From an uncultured Bacteroidales bacterium (lineage in GTDB: Bacteria > Bacteroidota > Bacteroidia > Bacteroidales > Paludibacteraceae), in contig CAKUUM010000007.1 of assembly GCA_934692905.1 (NCBI GenBank), forward strand, positions 3,497 through 67,496: a stretch of 64,000 nucleotides of DNA, written 5' to 3'. Under the pieces are notes generated by a model, which saw nothing but the letters and a program-made list of their open reading frames with translations, did no database searches and was not told the origin of the DNA. This document shows, in pieces, positions 35,519 to 44,630 of this stretch; position 1 is the first letter of the stretch, and each line of letters opens with the position of its first letter. The position numbers and the translations under genes were made by a program.

Positions 35519-35656
35519 AATCCGCATGCAATGATTATTTTGTAAATTGCGCATTGTGCATTACGCATTGTGAATTGTGTCGTGTTCTCGTCGGGTTAAC
35601 TGTATGTGGTTAGTATGTGATTAGTATGTGATTAGTATGATATTCTGCCGACCTTG
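35519..35656 (-). repeat. Composite intergenic repeat, copy C
   Basis: On the minus strand: AAGGTCGGCAGAAT, four 11-bp units (CACATACTAAT type, last CACATACAGTT), AACCCGACGA, then AATTCAC, AATGCGT, AATGCAC, AATGCGC 7-mers. It points toward the DUF975 promoter; gcvP is transcribed away on the other side. Confidence 0.85.
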
Positions 35657-35768
35657 TCGGGAGGTTGTCGAGGGGCTTTGCGCACCCGCCGGCATCACAT
35701 CGAACGGCATTCCTCTGCCCGAATAGAAAAATACGAAACCCCTGCTTGTGTATGTTGCGGAAAAATTG

Positions 35769-35776
35769 TACCTTTG
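35769..35776 (+). promoter_or_regulatory. Promoter -7 box for gcvP
   Basis: TACCTTTG (TAnnTTTG). If gcvP starts at 35879 the leader is about 95 nt. Confidence 0.65.
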
Positions 35777-35878
35777 TCGCTTGTTATGAGCGCTTGGATG
35801 CCGCACATGTTTCATGTGTTTGGCTATAGGGGCTTTAGGTTTGCAAAGTGGATACATAAACCATTAAAATACGATATT

Positions 35879-38722
35879 GTGAAAACAAACTACCTGAAAT
35901 CGAGGCATATAGGCCTCGCGGAAGACGAGCAGAAACAAATGCTCGCGGAGATTGGTGTGAACAGCATGGACGAGTTGATAGCCCAGACTATGCCCAAAGA
36001 CATTCTGCTGCAAGAGCCTTTGGACTTGGATGAGCCCCTTACGGAGCAGGAACACCTCAACACGATGTACCAGATGGCACAGAAAAACCAAATGTGCCGC
36101 TCGTATATCGGTCGTGGTTGGTATGGTGCCATCACGCCTGCCGTTATCCAGCGCAACATCTTGGAGAACCCCGTATGGTACACCTCCTACACCCCCTATC
36201 AGGCAGAGGTGAGCCAGGGTCGGTTGGAGGCGTTGTTTGTTTTCCAGACTATGATTAGTGACCTCACGGGTCTGCCATTGGCAAACTGCAGTCTGCTCGA
36301 CGAGGCTACATCGGCAGCGGAGGCTGTGACAATGATGCGCAATCTGCGTAGCCGTGACATGGTGAAGAACAACGTACGCAAAGTGTTGGTAGATAATCGC
36401 ATTTTCCCGAATACCTTGAGCGTGATGCACACCCGTGCGGCAGGACAGGATATTGAGTTGGTAATGGCTAACTACGAGCAAGTGAATGCCGAGTGGCTGG
36501 CTAAGGAAGGTCCGTTCTTCGGCGCGATTGTGCAACTGCCAAACGCAGAGGGCTCGATTGAGGACTATACCGCATTTATTGCCGATTGCCACGCCGCAGG
36601 CATGAAGGTGACCGTGATTGCCGACCTTATGGCTATGGCACTCCTCAAACCGCTGGACGCTGATATCGTGTGCGGTACTGCACAACGTTTCGGCTTGGCG
36701 ATGGGCTTCGGCGGTCCGACAGCAGGCTATATGGCTACGCGCGACGAGTACAAGCGTGAGTTGCCCGGGCGTATCATCGGCTTGAGCAAAGACGCTTACG
36801 ACCACCCCGCGTACCGTTTGGCACTCCAGACACGCGAGCAACATATCAAACGCGAAAAGGCTACCTCCAACATCTGTACGGCAGAGGCTTTGTCGGCTGT
36901 GATGGCTGGTATGTATGCCGTTTATCATGGTGCGGCAGGTATCCGCGAGATTGCCGAGGGTATTCACGGCAAGGCTGTATATCTGAGCGAGATGCTGCAG
37001 GCTTACGGTTTCGAGCAGGAGAACACGGAGTTCTTCGACACCCTGAAGATTCGTCCTACGGGCGACATCACTGTTGAGCGCGTGCGCGAGGTGGCTGAGG
37101 AAATGGGTATCAATCTCTATTATGACGCTGAGGGATGGATTGGGCTGAGCATCGACGAGACCGTGACGGTGGACGATATGAACGACATCATTGACCTCTT
37201 TGCCCAAGCTAGTGGCAACATAGCGCAGTACGAAGACTCGGAGGAGGCATTCCACAACCTGTGGGCAATCGCCGAGGAGAAGGTGCGTCCGGTGGACTAT
37301 CTGCAGGCAGATGTCTTCCGCCTCTATCACACGGAGACGGAGATGATGCGCTATATCAAACGCCTTGACCGTAAGGATATCAGTCTTACGCACACGATGA
37401 TTCCGTTGGGCAGTTGTACTATGAAGTTGAACCCCGCGGCGGCTATGATTCCCGTTACTTATCCGGGCTATATGAATGTGCACCCGCTGGCTCCCGCCAA
37501 CCAGGTGGAGGGCTATCGTGAGGTATTGGAAGACCTTGAGCAACAGTTGGCTACCATCACGGGCTTTGCTGCATGCAACCTGCAGCCGACTTCGGGTGCG
37601 GCAGGCGAATATACGGGTTTGGTAACCATTCGCGAGTACCTGCACCACCAAGGACAGGCAGAGCGCAATATCCTCCTTATCCCCGCTTCGGCACACGGTA
37701 CGAACCCCGCTTCGTGCGTGCAGGCAGGTTTCACGCCGCTTGTAGTGAAGTGCGATGAGAACGGTAATACCGACCTTGCCGACTGGCGTGAGAAGGCTGA
37801 GGCTAACCGAGAACACCTGGCAGGCTGTATGATTACCTATCCTTCGACCCACGGTATCTTCGAGATGACCATACGCGAGATGTGCCAAATCATTCACGAT
37901 TGCGGCGGTCAGGTATATATGGACGGTGCGAACATGAACGCACAGATTGGCTACACCAACCCCGGTTTCATCGGTGCGGACGTGTGCCACCTCAACCTGC
38001 ACAAGTCGTTTGCCAGCCCTCACGGCGGTGGCGGTCCCGGTGTAGGTGCCATCTGCTGTGCCAAGCACTTGGCAGACTGCATGCCTACGTGCGACCACAA
38101 CCGCGTATCGAGTGCCCTCTACGGCAACGCGAACATGGCACTTATCTCCTACGGCTATATCCGCATGATGGGTGAGGAGGGGCTTCGCGAGTCCACGGCA
38201 GCCGCTATCTTGAGTGCCAACTATATGGCATCGAAACTGAAAGACGCGTATGGCATTGTCTATACGGGTGTGAACGGGCGCGTAGGGCATGAGTTGATTC
38301 TCGACTGCCGTCAGTTCCATGCCATCGGCATCACCGAGAGCGACATCGCCAAGCGTCTGATGGACTTCGGTTACCATGCGCCTACGCTGTCATTCCCCGT
38401 GCATGGCACGCTGATGGTGGAGCCCACAGAGAGCGAGAGCAAGCACGAGATTGACCAGTTCATTGACGCATTGCTGACCATTCGTGCCGAGATTGCCGCT
38501 GTAGAACGCGGTGAGGCTGATGCCAAGGACAATGTGCTGCTCAATGCACCGCACCCCGAGTATGAGGTAGTTGCCAACGAATGGCATCACCTGTACAGCC
38601 GTGAACAAGCCGCTTACCCGACCGAGTGGGTACGCAGCAACAAGTTCTGGATTCCTGTTGCCCGCGTGGACAACGGCTGGGGTGACCGTAACCTGATTGC
38701 CAAGTTCCAACAGAACAACTAA
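35879..38722 (+). CDS. gcvP: Glycine dehydrogenase (aminomethyl-transferring), P protein
   Basis: A 947-residue PLP enzyme that decarboxylates glycine and passes the aminomethyl group to the lipoyl H protein. Both halves are fused as in most Bacteroidetes. The PLP lysine lies in HLNLHKSFASPHGGGGPGVG near residue 705. I chose the GTG at 35879 because the peptide then starts MKTNYLKSRHIG, like Bacteroides homologs of about 949 residues. An in-frame ATG at 35787, 10 bp after the promoter box, would add 30 residues and is an alternative. No other glycine-cleavage gene is adjacent. Confidence 0.93.
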   Translation: MKTNYLKSRHIGLAEDEQKQMLAEIGVNSMDELIAQTMPKDILLQEPLDLDEPLTEQEHLNTMYQMAQKNQMCRSYIGRGWYGAITPAVIQRNILENPVWYTSYTPYQAEVSQGRLEALFVFQTMISDLTGLPLANCSLLDEATSAAEAVTMMRNLRSRDMVKNNVRKVLVDNRIFPNTLSVMHTRAAGQDIELVMANYEQVNAEWLAKEGPFFGAIVQLPNAEGSIEDYTAFIADCHAAGMKVTVIADLMAMALLKPLDADIVCGTAQRFGLAMGFGGPTAGYMATRDEYKRELPGRIIGLSKDAYDHPAYRLALQTREQHIKREKATSNICTAEALSAVMAGMYAVYHGAAGIREIAEGIHGKAVYLSEMLQAYGFEQENTEFFDTLKIRPTGDITVERVREVAEEMGINLYYDAEGWIGLSIDETVTVDDMNDIIDLFAQASGNIAQYEDSEEAFHNLWAIAEEKVRPVDYLQADVFRLYHTETEMMRYIKRLDRKDISLTHTMIPLGSCTMKLNPAAAMIPVTYPGYMNVHPLAPANQVEGYREVLEDLEQQLATITGFAACNLQPTSGAAGEYTGLVTIREYLHHQGQAERNILLIPASAHGTNPASCVQAGFTPLVVKCDENGNTDLADWREKAEANREHLAGCMITYPSTHGIFEMTIREMCQIIHDCGGQVYMDGANMNAQIGYTNPGFIGADVCHLNLHKSFASPHGGGGPGVGAICCAKHLADCMPTCDHNRVSSALYGNANMALISYGYIRMMGEEGLRESTAAAILSANYMASKLKDAYGIVYTGVNGRVGHELILDCRQFHAIGITESDIAKRLMDFGYHAPTLSFPVHGTLMVEPTESESKHEIDQFIDALLTIRAEIAAVERGEADAKDNVLLNAPHPEYEVVANEWHHLYSREQAAYPTEWVRSNKFWIPVARVDNGWGDRNLIAKFQQNN

Positions 38723-38778
38723 TTCATACAAGCACCTTACTTCTCCTTATTATATAAGGTGGGGTAGGGTGCTGTGTT

Positions 38779-38841
38779 AATGCGCAATGCGTAATGCACA
38801 ATGCGAAATGTGTAATTGATAATGTATAATTTGTAATTTTG
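38779..38841 (+). repeat. 7-bp tandem array running into the yitT promoter
   Basis: Nine contiguous 7-bp units with no break in phase: AATGCGC, AATGCGT, AATGCAC, AATGCGA, AATGTGT, AATTGAT, AATGTAT, AATTTGT, AATTTTG. The last unit plus the preceding T is the promoter box TAATTTTG. Confidence 0.8.
38834..38841 (+). promoter_or_regulatory. Promoter -7 box for the yitT genes
   Basis: TAATTTTG (TAnnTTTG) lies 14 bp upstream of the ATG at 38856. Confidence 0.6.
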
Positions 38842-38855
38842 TAGTCGTTTGTTTC

Positions 38856-39773
38856 ATGACCCAACCTATTGACGAATTGCAAAAGAAACTGCGCCGCAGT
38901 AAGTACAAACACGCTATCTTAGAGGCGAAAGAACTATTTGTTATCGCTATCGCCACTATTCCTTATGCGCTGGTAGTCAATCAGATACTGGTGCCTCATG
39001 CCATCGTGGGCGGAGGGTTGACCGGTATCTGCGAGATTATCTACTTTGCTACGGGCACGGTGGTGCCGATATGGCTCAGTTCGTTGATAATCAATATCAT
39101 ATTGCTGATTATCGCCATCAAAGTGGTAGGTTGGAAGTTCTGTATCCGGTCTATCTACGGCGTCTTTTTCCTGACGCTATGGCTGAAGTTGGTGCCTACG
39201 GCAAGTGCGCCTCTATTGTCCGACCCGTTTATGGCAGTGATACTGGCGGGTCTGTTCAACGGCTGCGGCTTGGGACTGGTGTTCCTCAACAACGGCAGCA
39301 CGGGCGGTACCGACATCGTGGCGATGATTGTACACAAGTTCCGTCAGGTGCCGCTTGGTCGCGTATTGCTGATGTGCGATATGATTACCATCTCGTGCGC
39401 GTATTTCCTGCCCGAGGTACATAGTGTAGAGAAAGTGCTGTTCGGTTTGTGCTACACATTCATGTGCTCCAATGCCGTGGACTGGACCATGGGGCGTGCC
39501 CGTCAGTCAGTACAGTTCTTCATTTTCAGTCAGAAGTACGACGAAATTACAAAGGCAATCCTCACCGAGATGCGCCGTGGCGTGACACTGATTGACGGCG
39601 AAGGCGGCTATACACGCCAGCCTATCAAGATTATCACCGTCATGGCGAAGAGGAGTGAGAGCAGCAAGATATTCCGTATTGTACGGGAGATTGACCCCGA
39701 TGCCTTCATCAGCGAGAGCCAGACGAAAGGTGTGTTCGGGCAGGGCTTTACCGATATCAGGGAACACGAGTAA
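38856..39773 (+). CDS. YitT family membrane protein (paralog 1)
   Basis: A 305-residue protein with five or six membrane segments (from residue 25 to about 200) and a C-terminal cytosolic DUF2179 domain. The motif VGGGLTGICEIIYFATG near residue 50 and NNGSTGGTDIVAMIVHKF near 147 are typical of YitT. The end GVFGQGFTDIR matches DUF2179. Function is not known; transport has been suggested. A second copy follows after 59 bp. Confidence 0.88.
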   Translation: MTQPIDELQKKLRRSKYKHAILEAKELFVIAIATIPYALVVNQILVPHAIVGGGLTGICEIIYFATGTVVPIWLSSLIINIILLIIAIKVVGWKFCIRSIYGVFFLTLWLKLVPTASAPLLSDPFMAVILAGLFNGCGLGLVFLNNGSTGGTDIVAMIVHKFRQVPLGRVLLMCDMITISCAYFLPEVHSVEKVLFGLCYTFMCSNAVDWTMGRARQSVQFFIFSQKYDEITKAILTEMRRGVTLIDGEGGYTRQPIKIITVMAKRSESSKIFRIVREIDPDAFISESQTKGVFGQGFTDIREHE

Positions 39774-39832
39774 GATGTACGATTTACGAATTTACGGTTT
39801 GCAAATTTATTCTGGAATTTAGCAAAATCCTT

Positions 39833-40843
39833 ATGTCTGATACCAAACAACACACGCAACCCACTATGGGTGAGCGAGGTATGTCGTCCTACATCATCGG
39901 CGATGCGGGTGGCAGCAAGTGGAAGACCATTCGCGAATATATCTTTATCGTACTGGCGTTATTCCCATTCGCGCTGATGGTCAATTGGATATTTGTGCCA
40001 CAAAACGTGGTTGGCGGAGGTTTGACGGGCATCTGTTCCATTATATTCTATGCCACGCAGGGGCTGTTCCCGTCGCTGTTCCCGGAATATGGCGGGGCTA
40101 TCCCTATCTGGCTCAGTTCGCTGACTATCAACGCAGTACTGCTTGTTGTTGCCATTATTACGGTGGGGTGGAAGTTCTGTATCCGCACCATCGTGGGCGT
40201 GGTGGCATTAGCATTTTGGTACCGCGTCATCCCGTTGCGCGAGACCCCGCTCATCGAGGACCCCGTGTCGGCATGTTTGGTTGGAGGCGTGGTGTTCGGC
40301 ATGAGTCTGGGCATCGTGATGCTCAACAACGGATCGTCGGGAGGAACGGACATCCTTGCGATGATTATCAACAAATACAAGGATGTCAGTCTCGGGCGGG
40401 TGATGGTGCTGTGTGATGCCATCATCATCGCCAGCAGTTATTTCCTGCCCGTGCCGGAAAATTTCTATACGCCTGGTATGGACGTGGCTGATTTCAAAAT
40501 CAAGCGTATCCTGTATGGCTTGTGTATGACCGTAAGTTACACAGCAGCAGTGGATTGGATCATATCGCGCCTGCGGCAGTCGGTGCAGTTCTTTATCTTC
40601 TCCGCCAAATACGACGAGATAGCCACCGCTATCAACCAGACCGTGCAGCGTGGTGTGACCGTGCTGGACGGAACAGGGTGGTACAGCCAACAACCCATTC
40701 GTGTGGTCACTGTTCTTGCCCGCAAACATGAAAGCCAACTCATCTTGCATATAATCAAGAAGATAGACCCCAATGCCTTTGTCAGCCAAGCCAATGTGTC
40801 GGGCGTATTCGGCAAAGGCTTCGACGCCATCAAAGTGAAATAA
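39833..40843 (+). CDS. YitT family membrane protein (paralog 2)
   Basis: A 336-residue paralog of the preceding protein, with the same VVGGGLTGICSIIFYATQG and NNGSSGGTDILAMIINKY motifs and the same DUF2179 end (GVFGKGFDAIK). It has an N-terminal extension of about 15 residues and a longer loop near residue 205. The pair probably arose by tandem duplication. A terminator follows. Confidence 0.88.
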   Translation: MSDTKQHTQPTMGERGMSSYIIGDAGGSKWKTIREYIFIVLALFPFALMVNWIFVPQNVVGGGLTGICSIIFYATQGLFPSLFPEYGGAIPIWLSSLTINAVLLVVAIITVGWKFCIRTIVGVVALAFWYRVIPLRETPLIEDPVSACLVGGVVFGMSLGIVMLNNGSSGGTDILAMIINKYKDVSLGRVMVLCDAIIIASSYFLPVPENFYTPGMDVADFKIKRILYGLCMTVSYTAAVDWIISRLRQSVQFFIFSAKYDEIATAINQTVQRGVTVLDGTGWYSQQPIRVVTVLARKHESQLILHIIKKIDPNAFVSQANVSGVFGKGFDAIKVK

Positions 40844-40876
40844 GGTAAGGGGGATTGTAGTCCCAGAGAATTGTAA

Positions 40877-40916
40877 CAGACCATTCGGCAAATACTGCCG
40901 GGTGGCCTGCTTTTTT
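40877..40916 (+). terminator. Terminator after the second yitT
   Basis: CCATTCGGCA (40881-40890) pairs with TGCCGGGTGG (40896-40905) over 10 bp including two G-U pairs, then CCTGCTTTTTT. Confidence 0.75.
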
Positions 40917-40955
40917 GTGCCGTTGCCATTCCGTGTCCCCGCTGCATCATCCCTG

Positions 40956-41095
40956 CAAGGTCGGCAGAATAACATACTAATCACATACTAATCTCATACT
41001 AATCTCATACTAATCACATACACTTATCCCGACAAGGACACGACACAATTCACAATGCGTAATGCACAATGCACAATTTATAATAGTCAATGCAT
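40956..41095 (+). repeat. Composite intergenic repeat, copy D
   Basis: AAGGTCGGCAGAAT is followed by five 11-bp units (CACATACTAAT type, two as CTCATACTAAT), ATCCCGACAA and then seven 7-mers (AATTCAC, AATGCGT, AATGCAC, AATGCAC, AATTTAT, AATAGTC, AATGCAT). It points toward pheT and fills most of the 443-bp gap after the yitT terminator. Confidence 0.88.
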
Positions 41096-41124
41096 GCGGA
41101 TTTGCGTATGTGAAAAATGTTTTG

Positions 41125-41132
41125 TAACTTTG
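41125..41132 (+). promoter_or_regulatory. Promoter -7 box for pheT
   Basis: TAACTTTG (TAnnTTTG). The predicted leader is about 150 nt. Confidence 0.7.
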
Positions 41133-41148
41133 CGGGTTAAAAGATGGG

Positions 41149-41243
41149 CTCATTGGGGCAAATACGTCCAATAGGGCGAATGGGGCTAACAGGTCTGACA
41201 AGACAAACGGGGCAGACAGGGCAGGACAAACAGGACCAATGAG
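41149..41243 (+). promoter_or_regulatory. Possible structured leader of pheT
   Basis: The transcribed leader is purine-rich with many GGGGCA and AACAGG segments. CTCATTGG (41149-41156) is exactly complementary to CCAATGAG (41236-41243) and could close a large loop. No leader peptide with Phe codons or known riboswitch was recognised. Confidence 0.35.
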
Positions 41244-41286
41244 ACCGACAGACAAAATACGGATTGTGTGACAATATAAAACGAAT

Positions 41287-43776
41287 ATGAATATATCTTA
41301 TAATTGGTTGAAGCGCTACCTGGCACTCACGGACGATGCCAATACAGTGGCTAAGATATTGACTTCCATAGGCTTGGAGGTCGGTACGGTAGAGACGGTA
41401 CAAACTATACCGGGCGGTTTGGAAGGCTTGGTGGTAGGTGAAGTCCTCACCTGCGTACCTCACCCCAATTCCGACCACCTGCATATCACGATGACGCGCG
41501 TGGCACCCGATGCGGAGCCGCTACAAATAGTCTGTGGAGCACCCAATGTGGCTGCAGGTCAGAAAGTTATCGTGGCAACGATAGGCACTGTGCTGTACCA
41601 AGGTGACGAGCATTTCACCATCAAGCGCGGCAAGATTCGTGGTGAGGAGAGCCTCGGCATGATTTGTGCTGAAGACGAGATAGGTGTGGGCACAAGCCAT
41701 GACGGAATCATGGTGCTGCCGCCGGATACGCCTGTGGGTATGCCCGCGAAGGAGTATTTCCATATAGAGGACGACACGCTCATCGAGGTGGACATTACCC
41801 CAAACCGCTCCGATGCGGCGAGTCACTATGGTGTGGCGCGCGACCTGTACGCCTACTACAAGGCTCATGGTCAGGAGGTTACGCTCACCCAACCGAGCGT
41901 GGAGGCGTTCCGTGTGAACAACCACAACCTGCCCATTACGGTTACGATTGACAACAAACAGGCTTGCCCGCGCTATACGGGCGTGAGCATACAGGGTGTG
42001 ACGGTCAAGGAGTCGCCTGACTGGCTCAAAAAGTCGCTGAATGCCATAGGGTTACACTCGATTAACAATGTGGTGGACGTGACGAACTTCGTGCTTCATG
42101 AGATGGGGCAGGCACTGCACTCGTTTGATGCGGACAAGATAAAAGGGCATATCATTCACGTGCGCAATGCCCATGAGGGGGAGAAGTTCGTCACTCTCGA
42201 TGGCGTAGAGCGCACCCTCTCATCGGCAGACCTGATGATTTGCAACGCCGAGGAGCCGATGACCATTGCCGGTGTCTTCGGCGGTCTGGAGTCGGGCATC
42301 ACCGAGCAGACCAAGAACGTATTCCTCGAGAGCGCATACTTCGACCCCGTCAGTATCCGCAAGACGGCACGCCGCCACCAGTTGAGTACCGATGCCAGTT
42401 TCCGTTATGAGCGCGGCTGCGACCCCAACAACACCTTATATATATTGAAGCGTTGCGCCCTGCTCATTCAGGAAGTGGCAGGTGGTGAGGTCGCCATGGA
42501 GATTACCGACGAGGGACAGACCTACTTCGAGCCATGGCAGGTGGAGTTGGATATCCAACGCGTGAATGCGCTCATAGGCAAGGAGTTAAGTGCCCAAGAG
42601 ATAGAGACCATCCTGCGCGCCCTCGAGGTGGAGATTTACAGCCGTGAGGGAAGCATATGGCATATCGGCGTGCCGCGTTACCGCGTGGACGTGCAGCGCG
42701 AGTGCGACGTAGTGGAAGATATCCTGCGTATCTACGGCTACAACAATGTGGAGTTTCCCGAGAAGTTGAACACCAACCTCAGTTATAACCCCAAGCCCAA
42801 CCCCGTGGCACTGCAAACGCGCATTTCGGAGCAGTTGTCGGCACAGGGATTCTATGAGATTCTCAATAACTCGCTGACGAAAGTGTCGTACTATGAGGGG
42901 CTCAAGCAATACCCACTGGAGCATTGTGTGAAGATACTCAATCCGCTGAGCCAAGACCTGGGTGTGATGCGGCAGACCTTGCTCTTTGGCGGTCTGGAGA
43001 GCATCCAGCGCAATGCCAACCGCAAGAACGCCGATTTGAAGTTCTATGAGTTTGGTAATTGCTACCATTATGACAGTGCGAAAGTGGCTGCCCGTCGCGA
43101 GAAAGACCCGAGTTGGGAAGTTGATCCGCTATTCGCATATACCGAGGAGCCGCATTTGGCATTGTGGGTGACCGGCAACAAGACACTGCAAAGTTGGGTG
43201 CACAAGGGCGAGGAGTGTAGTTTTTACCAGTTGCACGCTTATGTAAACAATGTGCTGCGTCGTCTCGGTGTGGACGTATCGCGCTGTGTATTAGAGCCTT
43301 CGGAGAATGAGTTGTGTCCCGATGGTCTGCTCATCAAGGCTCCCAACGGCAAGGAAATCGGGTATATGGGCATTGTGTCCGCCCGTCTGCGCAAGGCGTT
43401 TGACATTGACAACCCTGTGTACTATGCCGACATTAATTGGAACCAACTTTTGCGTCTCAACAAGCAGTACAAACCTGTCATCAACGACCTGCCCAAGTAC
43501 CCTGAGGTGAAGCGTGACTTTGCCCTGCTGGTGGACAAGCAAGTGCAGTTTGCCGACCTTGCCAAGGCTGCGCATGATGTGGAGAAGAAACTGCTGAAAG
43601 ATGTCTATCTGTTTGATGTCTATGAGGGCAAGAATCTCGAAGCGGGTAAGAAATCGTACGCTTTGTCGTTTATCCTCCAAGACCCGGAGAATACGCTGAA
43701 AGACAAGCAGATAGAGAATATCATGCAGCGCCTGCAGAAGACTTTCGAGGACAAGTTCGGTGCCAAATTGCGCTGA
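41287..43776 (+). CDS. pheT: Phenylalanine-tRNA ligase subunit beta
   Basis: An 829-residue beta subunit of the alpha2-beta2 enzyme. An N-terminal tRNA-binding OB domain covers about residues 40-150 (GEVLTCVPHPNSDHL). The B3/B4 editing region follows at about 215-390, B5 near 405-480, and a catalytic-like core near 490-690. A C-terminal FDX-ACB anticodon-binding domain covers about 735-829 (YPEVKRDFALLVD). Length is normal. pheS is not adjacent. A strong bidirectional terminator follows. Confidence 0.95.
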   Translation: MNISYNWLKRYLALTDDANTVAKILTSIGLEVGTVETVQTIPGGLEGLVVGEVLTCVPHPNSDHLHITMTRVAPDAEPLQIVCGAPNVAAGQKVIVATIGTVLYQGDEHFTIKRGKIRGEESLGMICAEDEIGVGTSHDGIMVLPPDTPVGMPAKEYFHIEDDTLIEVDITPNRSDAASHYGVARDLYAYYKAHGQEVTLTQPSVEAFRVNNHNLPITVTIDNKQACPRYTGVSIQGVTVKESPDWLKKSLNAIGLHSINNVVDVTNFVLHEMGQALHSFDADKIKGHIIHVRNAHEGEKFVTLDGVERTLSSADLMICNAEEPMTIAGVFGGLESGITEQTKNVFLESAYFDPVSIRKTARRHQLSTDASFRYERGCDPNNTLYILKRCALLIQEVAGGEVAMEITDEGQTYFEPWQVELDIQRVNALIGKELSAQEIETILRALEVEIYSREGSIWHIGVPRYRVDVQRECDVVEDILRIYGYNNVEFPEKLNTNLSYNPKPNPVALQTRISEQLSAQGFYEILNNSLTKVSYYEGLKQYPLEHCVKILNPLSQDLGVMRQTLLFGGLESIQRNANRKNADLKFYEFGNCYHYDSAKVAARREKDPSWEVDPLFAYTEEPHLALWVTGNKTLQSWVHKGEECSFYQLHAYVNNVLRRLGVDVSRCVLEPSENELCPDGLLIKAPNGKEIGYMGIVSARLRKAFDIDNPVYYADINWNQLLRLNKQYKPVINDLPKYPEVKRDFALLVDKQVQFADLAKAAHDVEKKLLKDVYLFDVYEGKNLEAGKKSYALSFILQDPENTLKDKQIENIMQRLQKTFEDKFGAKLR

Positions 43777-43805
43777 TATAGAATAGGTAATAAGATAATA
43801 AAAAG

Positions 43806-43845
43806 GTGAGCAACCGGGTAATAACTCATGTTGCTCACTTTTTTT
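43806..43845. terminator. Bidirectional terminator between pheT and rsmD
   Basis: GTGAGCAAC (43806-43814) pairs with GTTGCTCAC (43830-43838), with an A-run before and seven T after. The T-run touches the stop codon of the convergent rsmD. Confidence 0.88.
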
Positions 43846-44440
43846 ATGCGAAAAATGTGAAATTGACGCTGCCGTAAGTGCGATGGTCGGCGAAACGGGG
43901 GTGAGTAGTGAAGTCGTAGTCTTTGCCGTGCTCCAAAACGAAGAGTCCGTCGGGCTTCAACAGGGAGCGGGTGGGGGTGGAGACATCTGCGGGAAGGGTA
44001 CTGGTAGGGAGTGGCTCTCCCGTTTGAGGATTGATGCCGAAGATGAGGTCGGGTAGGGTGGATAAGGCGGGGAGTGCGTAAGGGGGGTCGGCAAAGATGA
44101 AATCGAATTGCAAGTGGCAGGCACTCAGGAACTTGAAGACATCGCCACGGACGACACGGAGGTTCGTGATGTCTAGTTGCTTGCACGTGGAGATGATGAA
44201 GTTCTGCTGCGTATGTGCCATCTCGACTGATGTAACCTCGCGCGCACCCCGACTGACAAACTCCAGGCCGATACCGCCCGTACCCGCAAACAGGTCGAGC
44301 ATATCCACCCCGTCAAAGTCCATACGGTTGGTCAGGAGGTTGAAAAGACTCTCCTTGGCAAAGTCTGTAGTAGGACGTGCGGTTATATTTTTAGGGGGCG
44401 TCAGACGACGCCCCCCGTATGTTCCCGATATGATTCGCAT
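43844..44440 (-). CDS. rsmD: 16S rRNA (guanine966-N2)-methyltransferase RsmD
   Basis: A 198-residue SAM-dependent methyltransferase acting on the 30S subunit. MRIISGTYGGRRL is the typical N-terminus. The SAM-binding motif I is MLDLFAGTGGIGLEFVSRG near residue 47, and the catalytic motif FADPPY near 117 is present. It has a Pro- and Thr-rich insertion near residues 135-160. It is convergent with pheT, and an 11-bp array lies 25 bp upstream of its start. Confidence 0.94.
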   Translation of the reverse strand: MRIISGTYGGRRLTPPKNITARPTTDFAKESLFNLLTNRMDFDGVDMLDLFAGTGGIGLEFVSRGAREVTSVEMAHTQQNFIISTCKQLDITNLRVVRGDVFKFLSACHLQFDFIFADPPYALPALSTLPDLIFGINPQTGEPLPTSTLPADVSTPTRSLLKPDGLFVLEHGKDYDFTTHPRFADHRTYGSVNFTFFA

Positions 44441-44464
44441 AGAATCTTAAAAATCGTACTCTTT

Positions 44465-44520
44465 TATAAATTGTTCAAAAGTTGCCTATCCCTTGCTCAT
44501 CCCTTGCGTATCCATTGCTG
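44465..44520 (-). repeat. 11-bp tandem array upstream of rsmD
   Basis: Five 11-bp units with TTG kept at positions 7-9: TATAAATTGTT, CAAAAGTTGCC, TATCCCTTGCT, CATCCCTTGCG, TATCCATTGCT, then G. It shares layout and orientation with 18250-18294 and 11000-11044. Confidence 0.7.
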
Positions 44521-44630
44521 TTTGACACGACTCGGACGTGGGTGTGTCAGCAGGGAGCAATCTTAAAAAACGACACTTTTTGCGATGTGCCGCTATGTGT
44601 GTTGCGGTAGGGCAACAAGAGCCAAAGGGA

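Noticed and set aside
35777..35878. Glycine riboswitch upstream of gcvP
   Set aside because: The leader is only about 95 nt and lacks the conserved aptamer core; only a small CACAT/ATGTG hairpin is seen.
35864..38377. An 837-codon open frame on the minus strand opposite gcvP
   Set aside because: It mirrors the codon structure of gcvP, has no domain and no promoter; the plus-strand gene is unmistakable.
40956..41030. The CACATACTAAT arrays as a CRISPR
   Set aside because: Units are contiguous 11-mers with no spacers, and no cas genes are present.
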